Made by a program: the position numbers and the translations under genes. Under the pieces are notes generated by a model. It worked only from the letters and a program-made list of their open reading frames with translations, was not told the DNA's origin and ran no database searches. 64,000 bases of DNA, taken from NCBI RefSeq assembly GCF_027889715.1, contig NZ_JAPJZH010000006.1:62001-126000 (forward strand), given 5' to 3'. Shown one piece after another: positions 9,319 through 18,238 of this stretch (the first letter of the stretch is position 1; every line of letters starts with the position of its first letter). Origin of the DNA: Allohoeflea poritis (GTDB lineage: Bacteria > Pseudomonadota > Alphaproteobacteria > Rhizobiales > Rhizobiaceae).

Positions 9319-11041
9319 CGTTGTTGCCTTCGCGGCCCTTCTGGCGGTGCCTGTCGTCTTCGACATGTTCACCGCCTACCAGCTCGGGCTTTACCTGATC
9401 TTCGGCATGGTCGGTCAGGGGATCGCGCTGTGCTGGGGCCGGGCCGGCTTCCTGCCGCTCGGCCAGGCGCTGTTCTTCGGCATGGGCGCCTATATCGCAG
9501 GCGCCGCGCTCAAGAGTGCGGACGGCAACCTGGTGCTGCTTGCGCCACTGCTGGTGCTGGCGATTATCGTCCCGGCACTGCTGGCGGCGCTGGTCGGGCT
9601 TCTCGTCTTCAACCGGCAGATCGGCTCCGGTCCTTACTTTTCGCTGATCACGCTGGCGCTGGCCATGCTCGGCTTCCAGCTTGCCAACAGCGCCGACACG
9701 ATCACCGGCGGCTTCAATGGCATGACCGGCATTCCGGGCCTGCCCGGCTTCGACAGTTACGGCAATCTCTATTTCGTCGTTGTCGGCGTGCTCGCTATTG
9801 TCAGCCTTGGCCTGTTCTGGCTCCTCAAGACACCCTTCGGGGTCCTTCTGTCCGCCACGGCGCAAAATGAGGAGCGGCTGCAATTTTTCGGTTTCAGCAC
9901 CAGCGCCCTCAAGGCCGCGGCTTTCGGCATAAGCGCCGGCCTCGCCGGTCTCGCCGGCGCGCTCTACGCACCGCATCAGGGCATCGTCACGCCGCAATCG
10001 GTGGGATTTCTCCTGTCCGCCGAATTCGTCATCTGGACCGCGGTCGGCGGACGCGCCTCAATCGCAGGGCCGGTGATCGGCGCAGTGGTGATCGGGTTCC
10101 TTGCCTCCGAACTGCGCGACACGTTCCGCTACTGGGAAGCCGTGATCGGGCTGATTTTCATCGTCACCGTTCTGAAGTTCCCGCAGGGCCTGATCGGCCT
10201 TGCCGAACTGTTGAAGCGCCGGCTTTCGAAGGCCGACGGCAACACCGCCCGCATCCGCGATATCAACGCCCCCGCACGTGAAGCCGGAGGCGCTCCGGCG
10301 CTCGCGTTTGAAGACGTGCGCGTGACGATGGGGCCCGTGCGTATCCTTGACGGCCTCGATTTCCGCATCAACCGGCCCGGCATCCATGCGATCATTGGAC
10401 CGAACGGCGCCGGCAAGACATCGGCATTCAATGCGATGACCGGCCGACTGCCGCTGACCTCGGGTGGCATCTCATGGCGGAGCCGTTCGCTTGCCGACCT
10501 CAAGCCTTTCCAAGTGGCACGCACCGATATCTCGCGAAAATTCCAGATCCCATCTGTTTTTCCGGAGCTCTCGGTCGATGAAAATCTGGATATCGCGCTT
10601 TGGGCCAACCGGACCGGCGTGAGCGACCTTTTCTCCATGCGGCCGCTGCGCTGGCGCAGCGATCTCTACGACACGCTGACCGAGCGCTTCCCGTTTCTGA
10701 AGGATGGTGGCGGCGGGATCGCCGGCTCCCTGTCGCTCGGCCAGCGCCAGATGCTAGATTTTTCCATGACCTACCTCACCGAGGCGCGCCTCGTGCTTCT
10801 CGACGAGCCCTGCGCCGGCCTTTCGGCGAGCGAGACCGGCGCGATGATCGATGCGATCGCCGCCATCAACAGCGATCTCGGTTCGACCGCGATCATCATC
10901 GAGCACGACATGCGCGTGGTCGAACGGCTGAGCGACCATGTCTTCGTCATGCATCAGGGACGGTTGCTCGCCGAAGGCGACATCGCCGCCGTGCGCGCCA
11001 ATCCCGATGTGAAAGCGGTCTACAGCGGGGGCACGAAATGA
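9296..11041 (+). CDS. Fused LivM-type permease and LivG-type ATPase of the ABC transporter
   Basis: A 581-residue fusion. Residues 1 to about 310 are a LivM/UrtC-like permease with LCWGRAGFLPLGQALFFGMGA and the later GRASIAGPVIGAVVIGFL. Residues about 330-581 are an ABC ATPase with Walker A GPNGAGKTS, signature LSLGQRQ and Walker B RLVLLDEP, followed by a switch-region IIIEHDM. The linker (about residues 310-330) is charged and rich in Arg and Ala. It overlaps the LivH-type gene by 23 bases and the next ATPase gene by 4 (ATGA). Together with the two neighbours it gives the usual two permeases and two ATPases. Fusions of this kind occur in the family, but separate genes are the commoner form. 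Confidence 0.92.
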   Translation: MAFSRAASVVAFAALLAVPVVFDMFTAYQLGLYLIFGMVGQGIALCWGRAGFLPLGQALFFGMGAYIAGAALKSADGNLVLLAPLLVLAIIVPALLAALVGLLVFNRQIGSGPYFSLITLALAMLGFQLANSADTITGGFNGMTGIPGLPGFDSYGNLYFVVVGVLAIVSLGLFWLLKTPFGVLLSATAQNEERLQFFGFSTSALKAAAFGISAGLAGLAGALYAPHQGIVTPQSVGFLLSAEFVIWTAVGGRASIAGPVIGAVVIGFLASELRDTFRYWEAVIGLIFIVTVLKFPQGLIGLAELLKRRLSKADGNTARIRDINAPAREAGGAPALAFEDVRVTMGPVRILDGLDFRINRPGIHAIIGPNGAGKTSAFNAMTGRLPLTSGGISWRSRSLADLKPFQVARTDISRKFQIPSVFPELSVDENLDIALWANRTGVSDLFSMRPLRWRSDLYDTLTERFPFLKDGGGGIAGSLSLGQRQMLDFSMTYLTEARLVLLDEPCAGLSASETGAMIDAIAAINSDLGSTAIIIEHDMRVVERLSDHVFVMHQGRLLAEGDIAAVRANPDVKAVYSGGTK

Positions 11042-11730
11042 CGAGCCTCCTGAGGGTTGACGGGCTGGCGGGCGGTTATGGCGATGTGACGGTCGTGCGT
11101 GACGTGAGCCTTCGCGTCGATGGCGGTCAGGCCGTCTTCCTTGCCGGCCGAAACGGCGTTGGCAAATCGACGCTGGTCAAACTCATCGCAGGCCAGCTTG
11201 CCGCAACCGGCGGCACCACCACGCTGGACGGACGCGACATGACCGCCCTGCCCCAGCACGGAAGACGGCTGCACGGTATCGGCTACGCGCCGCAGGAGGG
11301 CGTCGTTTTCGACGATCTTTCCATCCTCGACAACCTGACGCTGCACTATCCGGACCGCGACCTTAACCGCTACGGCGACCTCTTCCGGCTGTTTCCGCGC
11401 ATCGAGGAGCGCCTGCAGCAAATGGCGGGTACGCTTTCGGGCGGCGAGAAGAAGATCCTGTCCTTCTGCCGCGCGCTGGCCGAGGATACGCCGCTCGTCA
11501 TCCTGGACGAGCCGTCGGAAGGCGTGCAGCCGGAAAACATCGACCGGATGGCGCGTGTGATCCTCGATCAGAAAGCCAGGGGCCGGGCGTTCCTGGTCGT
11601 GGAACAGAACCTGACGCTCGTCGAAGACGCCGCCGACCATGTCTATCTGCTCGACCACGGCGAATGCGTTTTCGAGACCGGCCGGAGCAATGACCTGCGG
11701 GAAGATCTGTCGAAGCGGCTGCAGATCTAA
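11038..11730 (+). CDS. ABC transporter ATP-binding protein (LivF/UrtE type)
   Basis: A 230-residue cytoplasmic ATPase. Walker A AGRNGVGKSTL, signature LSGGEKK and Walker B LVILDEPSEG are all intact, and the final segment LVVEQNLTLVEDAADHVYLL is typical of LivF rather than LivG proteins. The ATG overlaps the stop of the fused permease-ATPase gene. It is the last gene of the operon; its stop overlaps the stop of the convergent MFS gene by about 3 bases. No transcription terminator hairpin can fit between them without lying in coding sequence. Confidence 0.92.
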   Translation: MTSLLRVDGLAGGYGDVTVVRDVSLRVDGGQAVFLAGRNGVGKSTLVKLIAGQLAATGGTTTLDGRDMTALPQHGRRLHGIGYAPQEGVVFDDLSILDNLTLHYPDRDLNRYGDLFRLFPRIEERLQQMAGTLSGGEKKILSFCRALAEDTPLVILDEPSEGVQPENIDRMARVILDQKARGRAFLVVEQNLTLVEDAADHVYLLDHGECVFETGRSNDLREDLSKRLQI

Positions 11731-13121
11731 CTGCGTGCACCGATAAACCGTATAGCGGCGAGCAGGCCGATCAGCGCCAGCGGCAGGCTCGCGATGAAAA
11801 TCGTCCCGGCGGCAACCTTCAGCCGCTCCGGATCGTCGATGCCCGACGCATTGGCGACGATGCCGACAAAGGCTGCGCCAAGGGCAAATCCGAGCCGGTG
11901 CACGGTGGGCAATGCGCTGGAGACACGGCGGGTCTCCTCCTTCGGCGCGATGCCTGTCGCAAGGCGCAGAACGAATGTCCAGGCGGTGCCGAAGCCGAAA
12001 CCGATCATGGCGGCGAAGACCGCCACAAGCCAGACCGGCCCCTCGGGCACCGCATAGATGAGGCCGGCAACGCCGGCCGTGATGATGGCCATGCCGGTCA
12101 GGATGAACATGCGGTCCCGCTGCGGCGGCTGGCCGGAAACGAGCAGCGCGGCGACGGTCCAGGCGATGGATTCCAGTGCAATGACATAGCCGGCGACCAG
12201 CACCGAAACGCCATGCAGGCTGGTGATCAGCAGCGGCACATAGATGGTGACGGCCGTCGTCGCGGCGGCGTAGCACATGATCATGACGATCGCGGCGCCG
12301 ACCGGATTGAAGAAGCTGATCGGGCCTGGCGGCAACAGGCGGCTTTCGTCGTGACGCGAATCCAGCCACACGAAAAGCGCGAGACAGGCGATCCCCAGAA
12401 GCACGAAGATCGTGGTGCCGAGCGGCGCGACGTCGATGCCGGCATAGGCGACAAGCAGCACGCCGGCGCACAGCCAGGCCAGCCGCCGGATCGGAAAATG
12501 CTCCGCGCCCTCCTCGCGCGGCGCATCGCCTTCGTCCTTCTGCAGGAAGATCCAGGCGGCCAGGACCAGCGCCTGCAGGGCAAAGAACCAGAAACCGCCG
12601 CGCCAATGGGCAAACTCGACGAAAATGCCGCCGATCAGCGGTCCGGTGAAGGCCGAGACGCCCCAGATTGTCGAAATCGCAGCCATGACCCTTGGCACCA
12701 GACGCGGCGGGAACCGGACGGCCGCGAGCACGAAGGAGAACGCCATCAGGCCGCCGCCGCCGAGGCCCTGGAAAACGCGGCCAAGCAGCAGCACTTCCAT
12801 TGTCGTGGCCAGCGCGCTGACCGCGCAGCCGAGCGTGAACAGCGCCCCGGCGAGCGCCATGGGCAGGCGGATTCCGTAGCGCATCGAAAGCAGGCCGCCT
12901 GCCGCGCCGACGACGATGGTGCCCATCTCGTAAAGGGCGAAGGTCCAGGGAACCAGCGCCAGGCCGCCAATATCGGCGACGATTGCCGGCGTCATGGTGG
13001 AGACGAGAAGCCCGTCGGCGGCGTGCAGCCACACGCCAAGGCAGGCGGCGATCAGCGGAGCGCGGTAGCCCGGCACGATAATCTCGCGCCAGCCGACACT
13101 CTCCTCCGCATTTTCAGACAC
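11727..13121 (-). CDS. MFS transporter, drug-efflux-like
   Basis: A 464-residue membrane protein with about 12 to 14 hydrophobic segments. The motif around GLLSMRYGIRLPMALAGALF corresponds to the MFS loop between helices 2 and 3, and RVFQGLGGGGLMAFSFVLA corresponds to motif C of drug/proton antiporters. It probably exports a small molecule across the inner membrane by proton exchange; the substrate is unknown. The gene is convergent with the ABC operon and lies just downstream (3 bases) of guaB on the same strand, so it may be read from the guaB transcript. Confidence 0.87.
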   Translation of the reverse strand: MSENAEESVGWREIIVPGYRAPLIAACLGVWLHAADGLLVSTMTPAIVADIGGLALVPWTFALYEMGTIVVGAAGGLLSMRYGIRLPMALAGALFTLGCAVSALATTMEVLLLGRVFQGLGGGGLMAFSFVLAAVRFPPRLVPRVMAAISTIWGVSAFTGPLIGGIFVEFAHWRGGFWFFALQALVLAAWIFLQKDEGDAPREEGAEHFPIRRLAWLCAGVLLVAYAGIDVAPLGTTIFVLLGIACLALFVWLDSRHDESRLLPPGPISFFNPVGAAIVMIMCYAAATTAVTIYVPLLITSLHGVSVLVAGYVIALESIAWTVAALLVSGQPPQRDRMFILTGMAIITAGVAGLIYAVPEGPVWLVAVFAAMIGFGFGTAWTFVLRLATGIAPKEETRRVSSALPTVHRLGFALGAAFVGIVANASGIDDPERLKVAAGTIFIASLPLALIGLLAAIRFIGARS

Positions 13122-13124
13122 GCG

Positions 13125-14627
13125 CTAGACGGCGCCCGGATAGTTTGGGCTTTCACGGGTAATCGTCACGTCGTGCGTGTGGCTTTCGCGCAGGCCTGCG
13201 CCGGAGATACGCACGAAGCGGGCACGCTCGTGCAGTTCGGCAAGATTGGACGCGCCGACATAGCCCATCGCCGCCTTCAGGCCGCCGCCGAGCTGGTGCA
13301 ATACGGCAGCTACGGGCCCCTTATAGGGTACCTGGCCCTCAATGCCTTCGGGCACCAGTTTCAATGTGTCGCGCACCTCGGCCTGGAAATAGCGGTCCGC
13401 GGAGCCGCGCGCCATGGCGCCGACCGAGCCCATGCCGCGATAGGCCTTGAAGGAACGGCCCTGGTAGAGATAGACCTCGCCGGGGCTCTCATCCGTGCCG
13501 GCAAGGAGCGAGCCGATCATGACCGCCGATGCGCCGGCGGCGATCGCCTTTGCCATGTCGCCGGAATATTTGATGCCGCCATCGGCAATCACCGGGACGT
13601 TCCGCTCGGCCGCCGCCTCGACGGCGCTCAAGACGGCCGAAAGCTGCGGCACGCCGACACCGGCGACAATGCGCGTCGTGCAGATGGAGCCCGGCCCGAT
13701 GCCGACCTTGATCGCGTCCGCACCGGCGTCGATCAGCGCCTTGGTGCCCTCCGATGTGGCGACGTTTCCGGCCATGATGCGCACGGAATTGGACAGCTTC
13801 TTGACCCGGGAGACCGCGTCGAGCACGCGCTGCGAATGACCGTGCGCCGTGTCGATGACCAGAAGGTCGATGCCGGCGTCGATCAGCCGCTCGGCCCGCT
13901 CGAAACCGTCCTCGCCGACGGTGGTGGCGGCGCCGACGCGCAGGCGGCCCTGCGCATCCTTGGAGGCATCCGGGTTGAGCTGCGATTTCTCGATATCCTT
14001 GACCGTGATCAGACCGACGCAATGTCCGTCAGGGTCGACGACCAGCAGCTTTTCAATGCGGTGCTGGTGGAGCAGCTTCTTGGCCTCATGCTGCTCGACA
14101 TTCTCGTTGACCGTCACCAGCCCGTCGGCGGTCATCAGTTCGCTGATCTTCTGGCCGGGATCGGATGCAAAGCGCACGTCGCGGTTGGTCAGGATGCCAA
14201 CCAGTCGGCCGGTGTTCTGGCCGCCGGTACCGCCGTTTTCCACCACTGGAATGCCGGAAATGCCGTGCGTCTTCATCAGCAGCTGCGCATCGCCGAGCGT
14301 TGCTTCCGGGCCGATGGTGACCGGGTTGACGACCATGCCGGATTCGAATTTCTTGACCTGGCGAACCTCTTCGGCCTGCTCTTCCGGGCTGAGATTGCGG
14401 TGAATGATGCCGATGCCGCCGGCCTGCGCCATGGCGATGGCGAGGCGCGCCTCGGTGACGGTATCCATCGCCGAGGAGATGATCGGAAGGTTCAGATCGA
14501 TATCGTGGGCGATGCGCGTGCGGATGTCGGTCTCACCGGGCATCACCGTGGAATGGCCGGGCTGCAGCAGCACATCGTCAAAGGTAAGCGCCTCGTGTCC
14601 GGTCGCCGATTCGATAATGCGTACCAT
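13125..14627 (-). CDS. guaB: IMP dehydrogenase
   Basis: A 500-residue inosine-5'-monophosphate dehydrogenase, which oxidises IMP to XMP with NAD, the committed step to GMP. The TIM-barrel carries the catalytic-loop motif [18 protein letters not shown] with its active-site Cys and the phosphate-binding [15 protein letters not shown] flap; two CBS domains are inserted after about residue 95 ([33 protein letters not shown]). I chose the ATG at 14627, not the TTG two codons upstream, because GAGGA lies 6 bases before the ATG and would touch the TTG. Length and order match the family. Together with guaA at the left edge it covers the two GMP steps. Confidence 0.97.
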   Translation of the reverse strand: MVRIIESATGHEALTFDDVLLQPGHSTVMPGETDIRTRIAHDIDLNLPIISSAMDTVTEARLAIAMAQAGGIGIIHRNLSPEEQAEEVRQVKKFESGMVVNPVTIGPEATLGDAQLLMKTHGISGIPVVENGGTGGQNTGRLVGILTNRDVRFASDPGQKISELMTADGLVTVNENVEQHEAKKLLHQHRIEKLLVVDPDGHCVGLITVKDIEKSQLNPDASKDAQGRLRVGAATTVGEDGFERAERLIDAGIDLLVIDTAHGHSQRVLDAVSRVKKLSNSVRIMAGNVATSEGTKALIDAGADAIKVGIGPGSICTTRIVAGVGVPQLSAVLSAVEAAAERNVPVIADGGIKYSGDMAKAIAAGASAVMIGSLLAGTDESPGEVYLYQGRSFKAYRGMGSVGAMARGSADRYFQAEVRDTLKLVPEGIEGQVPYKGPVAAVLHQLGGGLKAAMGYVGASNLAELHERARFVRISGAGLRESHTHDVTITRESPNYPGAV

Positions 14628-14969
14628 GGCCAATCCTCTAAGGTGTGGGAATGCGACGGCCCGCCGCTTCGGCGCCGCTGCAGTCTCGTTGATCGATCAG
14701 AAGTTGGCGTTGGCTGGTACCACGGAAAGGCGGCGAAGGGAACAGAAAAAGCAACACGATAGGTCGCCGGTCAGCAAGGCCGCACAGGTTTCATCGATCC
14801 GTCATATGCCGAGACGGCGCGGCCGCCGCAATAAGCGCAAATGAAACAAATGACGGATACGGAATCGCGTATTTCGAATCATGCAATCCATCTGCTGTCA
14901 AGTTTGATATTTGACTGCAATGAAAGCAACAGTATATATTGCCTTCGAAATCAGAGGAACAAGAAAGCA
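14628..14969. other. Intergenic region between guaB and the toxin-antitoxin pair
   Basis: This 342-base stretch carries no convincing gene. Its left part is the guaB leader on the minus strand (GAGGA ribosome-binding site at about 14634-14638). Its right part holds the promoter of the antitoxin gene. Between about 14660 and 14900 I see no strong repeat, terminator or RNA gene; the short frames there have the composition of chance readings. Confidence 0.6.
14911..14940 (+). promoter_or_regulatory. Putative sigma-70 promoter of the toxin-antitoxin operon
   Basis: TTGACT at 14911-14916 is followed after 16 bases by TATATA (14933-14938), or after 18 bases by TATATT (14935-14940). The antitoxin ATG is at 14970, leaving a leader of about 25 bases with AGAGGA as ribosome-binding site. 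The surrounding AT-rich stretch would be a natural autoregulation site for the ribbon-helix-helix antitoxin, but no clear palindrome is visible. Confidence 0.5.
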
Positions 14970-15224
14970 ATGGCAACGCTGACTGTGCGAAATGTGCCGG
15001 ATGAAGTCCATCGGGCTCTGCGTGTGCGCGCCGCCGAACATGGTCGGAGCGCGGAAGCCGAAGTGCGTGCGATCCTTGCGGAATCCTTGAAGCCACAGGA
15101 GCGTGTGCGCATGGGTGACGCACTCGCAACACTCGGCCAGAAAATTGGCATCGATGACGGCGAATCCAAGCTGTTCGACAAGCTCCGCGACAGAACGCCG
15201 GCAGAGCCGATACGGTTCGAATGA
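14970..15224 (+). CDS. FitA-like ribbon-helix-helix antitoxin
   Basis: An 84-residue protein beginning MATLTVRNVPDEVHRALRVR, the beta-strand plus helix pattern of FitA/StbC-type ribbon-helix-helix antitoxins; GRSAEAEVRAILAESL completes the DNA-binding fold at about residues 28-43. The C-terminal half (from about residue 50) should wrap the toxin. Such proteins neutralise the PIN-domain toxin and repress their own operon as a complex. The start is set by GAGGA 10 to 15 bases upstream and by homology of the N-terminus. The stop overlaps the toxin start by 4 bases (ATGA). Confidence 0.88.
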   Translation: MATLTVRNVPDEVHRALRVRAAEHGRSAEAEVRAILAESLKPQERVRMGDALATLGQKIGIDDGESKLFDKLRDRTPAEPIRFE

Positions 15225-15634
15225 TCGTTCTCGACACCAATGTCATTTCGGAGGCCATGCGACCGTCGCCCGAGCCAGCAGTACAAAACTGGCTCAATGA
15301 ACAGACGGCGCAAACGCTTTACATGCCGAGCATCGTGCTTGCGGAATTGCTGTTCGGCATCGCGGCGCTGCCGGCGGGCAAACGCAAGAACAGGCTGGCC
15401 GACGCCCTCAATGGAATAACGGACCTCTTCGAAAAGCGGATTCTTCCCTTCGATGCGGATTGCGCAAAAACCTATGCCGATCTGATGGCCCGGGCGCGAT
15501 CGCAAGGTTCGGCTGTCAGCGCTGCTGACGGGTATATCGCGGCGACGGCTGCCGCAAACGACATGACGGTCGCAACACGCGATTCCAGACCGTTCAATGC
15601 CGTGGGCGTCCCCGTCATCAACCCATGGGAGTGA
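15221..15634 (+). CDS. FitB/VapC-like PIN-domain toxin
   Basis: A 137-residue PIN-domain ribonuclease. The acidic metal-binding residues of the family are visible: Asp5 in MIVLDTNVISE, a Glu in VLAELLFG near residue 42, an Asp in SAADGYIAATA near residue 102, and the final Asp in VATRDSRPF near residue 120. These toxins cleave RNA (often tRNA) when the antitoxin is degraded. Its start overlaps the antitoxin stop by 4 bases. The pair lies on the chromosome between guaB and rlmE, about 2.5 kb outside the prophage. Confidence 0.9.
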   Translation: MIVLDTNVISEAMRPSPEPAVQNWLNEQTAQTLYMPSIVLAELLFGIAALPAGKRKNRLADALNGITDLFEKRILPFDADCAKTYADLMARARSQGSAVSAADGYIAATAAANDMTVATRDSRPFNAVGVPVINPWE

Positions 15635-15638
15635 ACGC

Positions 15639-16334
15639 CTAAGTTCGCCCCTTGAACCCCTTGGCCAGCAGGTACATCTCGACCGATTCGGCGCGCGAGG
15701 CGGGGGGCTTGATGTGGATGACCTGCTTGAAATTCTTCTTCAGCATGTTGAGCAGATCGGCTTCCGTGCCGCCCTGGAAGGTCTTGGCGAGGAAATGGCC
15801 GCCTTCCTTCAACACATCGACGGCAAACCAGGCTGCAACCTCGCACAGATGCATGGTGCGCAGATGGTCGGTGCGGCGGTGGCCGGTGGTGGGCGCGGCC
15901 ATGTCGGACATGACAAGGTCCGGTGCGCCGCCGCAGGCCTCGATGAGCTTTTCCGGCGCATCGTCGTCGAGGAAATCCATCTGCAGGAACTTCACGCCCG
16001 GCACCGGGTCCATCTCGAGGAAATCGATGGCGGCAACGCGCGGGTCCGCATCATTTGAATCGGTCACCTTGGCGGCGATCTGCGACCAGCTTCCGGGGGC
16101 CGAGCCGAGATCGACGATGCGCCTGGCCCCTTCGAGGATCTTGTGCTTGGCGTCGATCTCAAGGAGCTTGAAGGCGGCGCGGGCGCGGTAGCCCTCAAGC
16201 TGCGCGCGCTGCACATAGGGGTCGTTGATATGGCGCTCGATCCAGCGCCTGGAGGAAGCCTTGATCTTGCCGCGCTTCTTGACCTTCTGGCCGAGCTTGC
16301 GCCCGGTCCGGTTGCCGGAGGACGGTCCGCTCAT
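15639..16334 (-). CDS. rlmE: 23S rRNA (uridine-2'-O)-methyltransferase
   Basis: A 231-residue RrmJ/FtsJ-type enzyme that methylates the ribose of one uridine in 23S rRNA (U2552 in E. coli). The SAM-binding motif I is [12 protein letters not shown], followed by [14 protein letters not shown] and the catalytic lysine region FLAKTFQGG; together with the N-terminal lysine in [11 protein letters not shown] these give the K-D-K-E set of the family. The start at 16334 overlaps the stop of the upstream phosphatase gene by 4 bases; the extra 90 residues of a longer frame are antisense-like and rejected. Length is normal. Confidence 0.95.
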   Translation of the reverse strand: MSGPSSGNRTGRKLGQKVKKRGKIKASSRRWIERHINDPYVQRAQLEGYRARAAFKLLEIDAKHKILEGARRIVDLGSAPGSWSQIAAKVTDSNDADPRVAAIDFLEMDPVPGVKFLQMDFLDDDAPEKLIEACGGAPDLVMSDMAAPTTGHRRTDHLRTMHLCEVAAWFAVDVLKEGGHFLAKTFQGGTEADLLNMLKKNFKQVIHIKPPASRAESVEMYLLAKGFKGRT

Positions 16335-17869
16335 GGGCGCTCGCTCCCCTCGCCCGGCCGCTCGCCGCGTTTCGGCCCCTGAGGGCGCTTGTAATAGTTG
16401 CGCCGGCCGCGGCCGCGGCGCCAGATGCCGTCGGCGGCCATCATCTCCGTCAGGAGCCCCTCGCGCAGGCCGCGGTCGGCAACGCGCAGACGCTCCGACG
16501 GCCAGCGGCGGCGGATTGCTTCCAGAATGGCGCAGCCGGCGAGCACCAGATCGGCGCGGTCGGAGCCGATACAGGGGTTCGACGAGCGGGCGTGGAAATC
16601 CCACGACAGGAGTTTTTCGGTCATGCGGTCGACATCACGGCTCGACAGCCACAGCCCGTCGACGCGCCGGCGGTCATAGCGCGGCAGGTCGAGATGCACG
16701 CCCGCCAGGGTCGTCACCGTCCCGGAGGTGCCGAGCAGGTGGAAAACACCCTGGCCGCCATTGCAGCCCGGAATCTCCGGGCAGGCGAAACCTTCAAGGA
16801 GGTCGGCGACTTCCTCGACCATATCGGCGAAAATCTTCGCGGTGACATCGCGGCCGCCGTGACGTTCGGAGAGCGTGACGACGCCGACGGGCAGCGATGT
16901 CCATGCGGCAATGTGGTTGGCCAGCCTGTTGGAGCGGCTGCCGGAAAGATCGATCGCGGCGATTTCGGATGAGCCGCCGCCGATGTCGAAGAGGACAACA
17001 CCCTCGGTCTCGCGCCCGACCAGCGACGAGCAGCCGGAAACGGCAAGCCGCGCCTCGGTCTCGCGGTTGACGATCTCGAGATCGAGCCCCGTCTCCTCCT
17101 TGACCCGGTCGAGGAATTCCGAACCGTTCTTGGCCGCGCGGCAGGCCTCGGTTGCGATCAGCCGGTGACGGCGCACGGGCCGGTTCTTCATCTTGGTGGC
17201 GCAGACCTTCAGCGCCTCGACGGCGCGGTCCATGGCCGCCTGGGACAGTTCGCCGGTGGCCCCAAGTCCCTCGCCGAGCCGCACGATGCGCGAGAAGGCA
17301 TCGACCACCCGGAACTGGCCGGGTTTCGTCGGCACGGCAACGAGCAGCCGGCAATTATTGGTGCCGAGATCGAGCGCGGCATAGAGCGGGCCCTTCGGAT
17401 GGGGGCGCTTCTGCCGCCACGGATTTGAAGGCTGACGGGGACGTTCCTGCTGCCCGGCCGCCTGGTCGCGGCCATTGCCGCGCTTTGCCTGCGGTTGCGT
17501 GGATGGCTGCTTTTTCGGCCCGGCTTCGTGCCCGTCTCCTGCCGGCTTCCGGTCGCCCTCGGCGCGTCCGCCCTTGCCGCGGCGCGAGCGTCGACGCCGT
17601 CGGCGGTTTTTGCCCGATCCCTGACCAGATTCATTGCCGGATTCAGGCGCACCGTCCGGTGGCCGCGTTACAGCGGGGCTGTCATTGACCTTTTCGGAGC
17701 GCCGGGATTCGGAATCTGATCCGGTATCCCTCGCGGCGTCGGCGTCGCGGCGGTCTTCGCCTGCTGCGCCCTCGGCGCCGGGTCGAACGTTCAGTGCGTC
17801 CCCGGCCGCCTCGCCAGTTCTCAGCGCCCCTTCGCCGGACGCCAGTGCGTCCTCTTCGGGGTCTGTCAC
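16331..17869 (-). CDS. Ppx/GppA-family phosphatase with long disordered N-terminus
   Basis: A 512-residue protein. Residues from about 165 on are a Ppx/GppA phosphatase domain of the ASKHA fold: phosphate-binding loop [12 protein letters not shown], then [11 protein letters not shown], and [13 protein letters not shown]. The enzyme hydrolyses exopolyphosphate or pppGpp; which one cannot be decided. The first 160 residues are unusual, low in hydrophobics and rich in Gly, Arg, Glu and Asp, with a basic run ([16 protein letters not shown]), and probably disordered or nucleic-acid binding. The order of this gene directly before rlmE on the same strand is typical of rhizobial genomes. Confidence 0.9.
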   Translation of the reverse strand: MTDPEEDALASGEGALRTGEAAGDALNVRPGAEGAAGEDRRDADAARDTGSDSESRRSEKVNDSPAVTRPPDGAPESGNESGQGSGKNRRRRRRSRRGKGGRAEGDRKPAGDGHEAGPKKQPSTQPQAKRGNGRDQAAGQQERPRQPSNPWRQKRPHPKGPLYAALDLGTNNCRLLVAVPTKPGQFRVVDAFSRIVRLGEGLGATGELSQAAMDRAVEALKVCATKMKNRPVRRHRLIATEACRAAKNGSEFLDRVKEETGLDLEIVNRETEARLAVSGCSSLVGRETEGVVLFDIGGGSSEIAAIDLSGSRSNRLANHIAAWTSLPVGVVTLSERHGGRDVTAKIFADMVEEVADLLEGFACPEIPGCNGGQGVFHLLGTSGTVTTLAGVHLDLPRYDRRRVDGLWLSSRDVDRMTEKLLSWDFHARSSNPCIGSDRADLVLAGCAILEAIRRRWPSERLRVADRGLREGLLTEMMAADGIWRRGRGRRNYYKRPQGPKRGERPGEGSERP

Positions 17870-18009
17870 TTTATTTCCTGTCGCGCCGCGCCAGCAGGAA
17901 TTGCGGCAGCAGGCGCTTATCTGTTGTGCGTTGCGGAAACTGTAACAGCGCTGTCATGGTTCGCCAAACGATTATTTGAATCGCCGTTAAAGCGGCGCGG
18001 AAATAAATT

Positions 18010-18038
18010 TTGCACCGCCATTTACATGGCGTTATAAT
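18010..18038 (+). promoter_or_regulatory. Promoter of the tRNA-Gln gene
   Basis: TTGCAC at 18010-18015 and a perfect TATAAT at 18033-18038 are 17 bases apart, with the tRNA 5' end 35 bases after the -10 box. The 17-base spacer holds a perfect 6-bp inverted repeat, CGCCAT-TTAC-ATGGCG (18016-18031). A GC-rich discriminator follows. The bases from 17870 to here otherwise hold no gene. Confidence 0.8.
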
Positions 18039-18073
18039 TCTGGCTATAACGCCGCCGCGCCGGCGGCGCCTGC

Positions 18074-18147
18074 TGGGGAATAGGTTAACGGTAGACCCGC
18101 GGACTCTGACTCCGTTAGTCCTGGTTCGAATCCAGGTTCCCCAGCCA
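18074..18147 (+). tRNA. tRNA-Gln (anticodon CUG)
   Basis: A 74-base tRNA with genome-encoded CCA. The acceptor stem pairs TGGGGAA with TTCCCCA, the discriminator base is G, and the CCA is at 18145-18147. The anticodon stem GCGGA/TCCGT encloses the loop CTCTGAC, whose anticodon is CTG, reading the glutamine codon CAG. The T arm contains the normal GGTTCGAATCC. The 3' half of this gene is the likely bacterial attachment site, because phage genes start directly downstream with an integrase pointing toward it. Confidence 0.96.
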
Positions 18148-18236
18148 AGCCCTTCCAATTGATATTTCAGCGTATTTTCAAACGACATATTCAGTCCGTC
18201 TCAGGGGTTAGCCACTTCTGCCGCAAAGGTTAGCCA
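18130..18236. other. Left prophage attachment region with arm-type repeats
   Basis: The tRNA-Gln 3' end is directly followed by phage sequence. Two perfect 9-bp direct repeats GGTTAGCCA occur at 18206-18214 and 18228-18236, 22 bp apart (about two helical turns), just before the end of the integrase gene. Their number, spacing and place are those of integrase arm-binding sites. The core is presumably within the T arm/acceptor end of the tRNA. No second copy of the tRNA 3' end is visible up to base 64000, so the right junction is outside the window. Confidence 0.6.
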
Positions 18237-18238
18237 GT

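Noticed and set aside
11020-13032. 670-codon minus-strand frame through the ATPase and MFS genes
   Set aside because: It overlaps both genes in another frame, with Arg-rich chance composition.
11898-14762. 954-codon plus-strand frame opposite the MFS and guaB genes
   Set aside because: guaB and the transporter are certain; long antisense frames are expected with this codon usage. The product is Arg/Asp/Gly/His-rich without fold-like pattern.
14841-14969. Longer start for the antitoxin gene (43 more residues)
   Set aside because: The extension covers the promoter and is not family-like; the ATG at 14970 has a ribosome-binding site and the typical N-terminus.
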